Source: Methylovulum sp.
Lineage (GTDB): Bacteria > Pseudomonadota > Gammaproteobacteria > Methylococcales > Methylomonadaceae
Direction: 5' to 3'
Length of the DNA: 56,691 bases
Assembly (NCBI GenBank): GCA_030653435.1
Contig: JAURZI010000020.1
Location: 1 to 56,691 of the forward strand
Both the position numbers and the translations under genes were made by a program. This document shows positions 56,483 to 56,691 of this stretch, in pieces (the first letter of the stretch is position 1; each line of letters begins with the position of its first letter). The notes beneath the pieces are model-generated. The model saw only the letters and a program-made list of their open reading frames with translations, was not told where the DNA came from and ran no database searches.

Positions 56483-56691
56483 CTAACCTAATGACAGCAT
56501 GTCGGTATTGGCGTTAAACATGACCTTATTGACACCGCTTAGAACAATTTGGGTAGTCCCTACAAATCAATGCAGGTTGATTTTTATCAAGGAGTTACCG
56601 AAATAGGCATCACGAATAAGAACCGCCAAGTTAATGCCGCTTGAGTCAATCCCATTGCCATGGACGGTGTTCGATGCGTCCATTTTTTTTG
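56483..56691 (-). pseudogene. Frameshifted 3' end of a gene running in from the right edge
   Basis: Minus-strand reading gives MDASNTVHGNGIDSSGINLAVLIRDAYF, a stop, then in another frame GTTQIVLSGVNKVMFNANTDMLSLG and a stop. It looks like the C-terminus of a large secreted Ca-binding-type protein broken by a frameshift. The upstream part is outside the window. Confidence 0.35.

Larger units (their letters stand above)
55846..56691. other. Right-end region with degenerate mobile-element and gene remnants
   Basis: About 850 nt with no intact gene. It contains the transposase-like fragment and the eroded minus-strand frame described separately. The middle part (about 56300-56480) shows nothing recognisable. 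Confidence 0.5.

Overview
The window comes from a gammaproteobacterium. The best guess is a Methylococcales-type methanotroph or a close relative. This rests on housekeeping gene order (lepA-lepB-DUF4845-rnc-era-recO-pdxJ, aroK-aroB-damX-hemE), a type IV pilin with a sigma54-like promoter, and the accessory gene mix. No methane-oxidation gene is present, so the order-level assignment is inference.

Layout. (1) 1-7.9 kb: the 3' end of a giant repeat adhesin, followed by an outer-membrane TolC-like lipoprotein, a small HlyD-type adaptor, a GAF-like/HlyD membrane protein, and a PqqD-like/M50 zinc metallopeptidase/HlyD fusion. It resembles a type I secretion locus, but no ABC ATPase is visible in the window. 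(2) 8-10.7 kb: a GH63-like glycosidase on the minus strand. (3) 10.9-14.2 kb: minus-strand lipoproteins and a DUF2442/DUF4160 pair separated by attC-like imperfect palindromes. This looks like an integron cassette cluster without an integrase. (4) 14.2-15.3 kb: a periplasmic NlpE-like protein and an unidentified small protein. (5) 15.6-23.9 kb: a bacterial alpha-2-macroglobulin with a thioester motif, followed by pbpC. (6) 23.9-26.2 kb: gene-poor scar tissue with a MITE, IS630-like transposase debris and one small periplasmic protein. (7) 26.2-30.8 kb: aroK, aroB, damX, hemE and a DUF411 gene. (8) 31.0-31.5 kb: a thioredoxin-2-like protein lacking the first active-site cysteine. (9) 31.8-37.8 kb: the lepA-to-pdxJ run, with tightly overlapping genes from DUF4845 onwards. 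(10) 37.9-42.2 kb: HicAB, a DUF1640-like protein, an RTX-like protein, a type IV pilin, a heptad-repeat coiled-coil membrane protein, and MITE fragments. (11) 42.2-52.4 kb: a 2469-aa protein with an ATP-grasp-like C-terminus, a second ATP-grasp protein overlapping it, and a GHMP kinase resembling glucuronokinase. (12) 52.4-56.7 kb: an HD-GYP protein, a CNNM/CBS transporter-like protein, PhnA, a degenerate ISAs1-like transposase, and the eroded end of another gene.

Two loci stand out as possibly undescribed systems. One is the adhesin export cluster built around a metallopeptidase-HlyD fusion. The other is the giant protein / ATP-grasp / sugar-kinase trio, which looks like a biosynthetic pathway with no obvious named product. 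A dispersed palindromic MITE family, with five full or partial relatives here, sits at or near the edges of several of these blocks.
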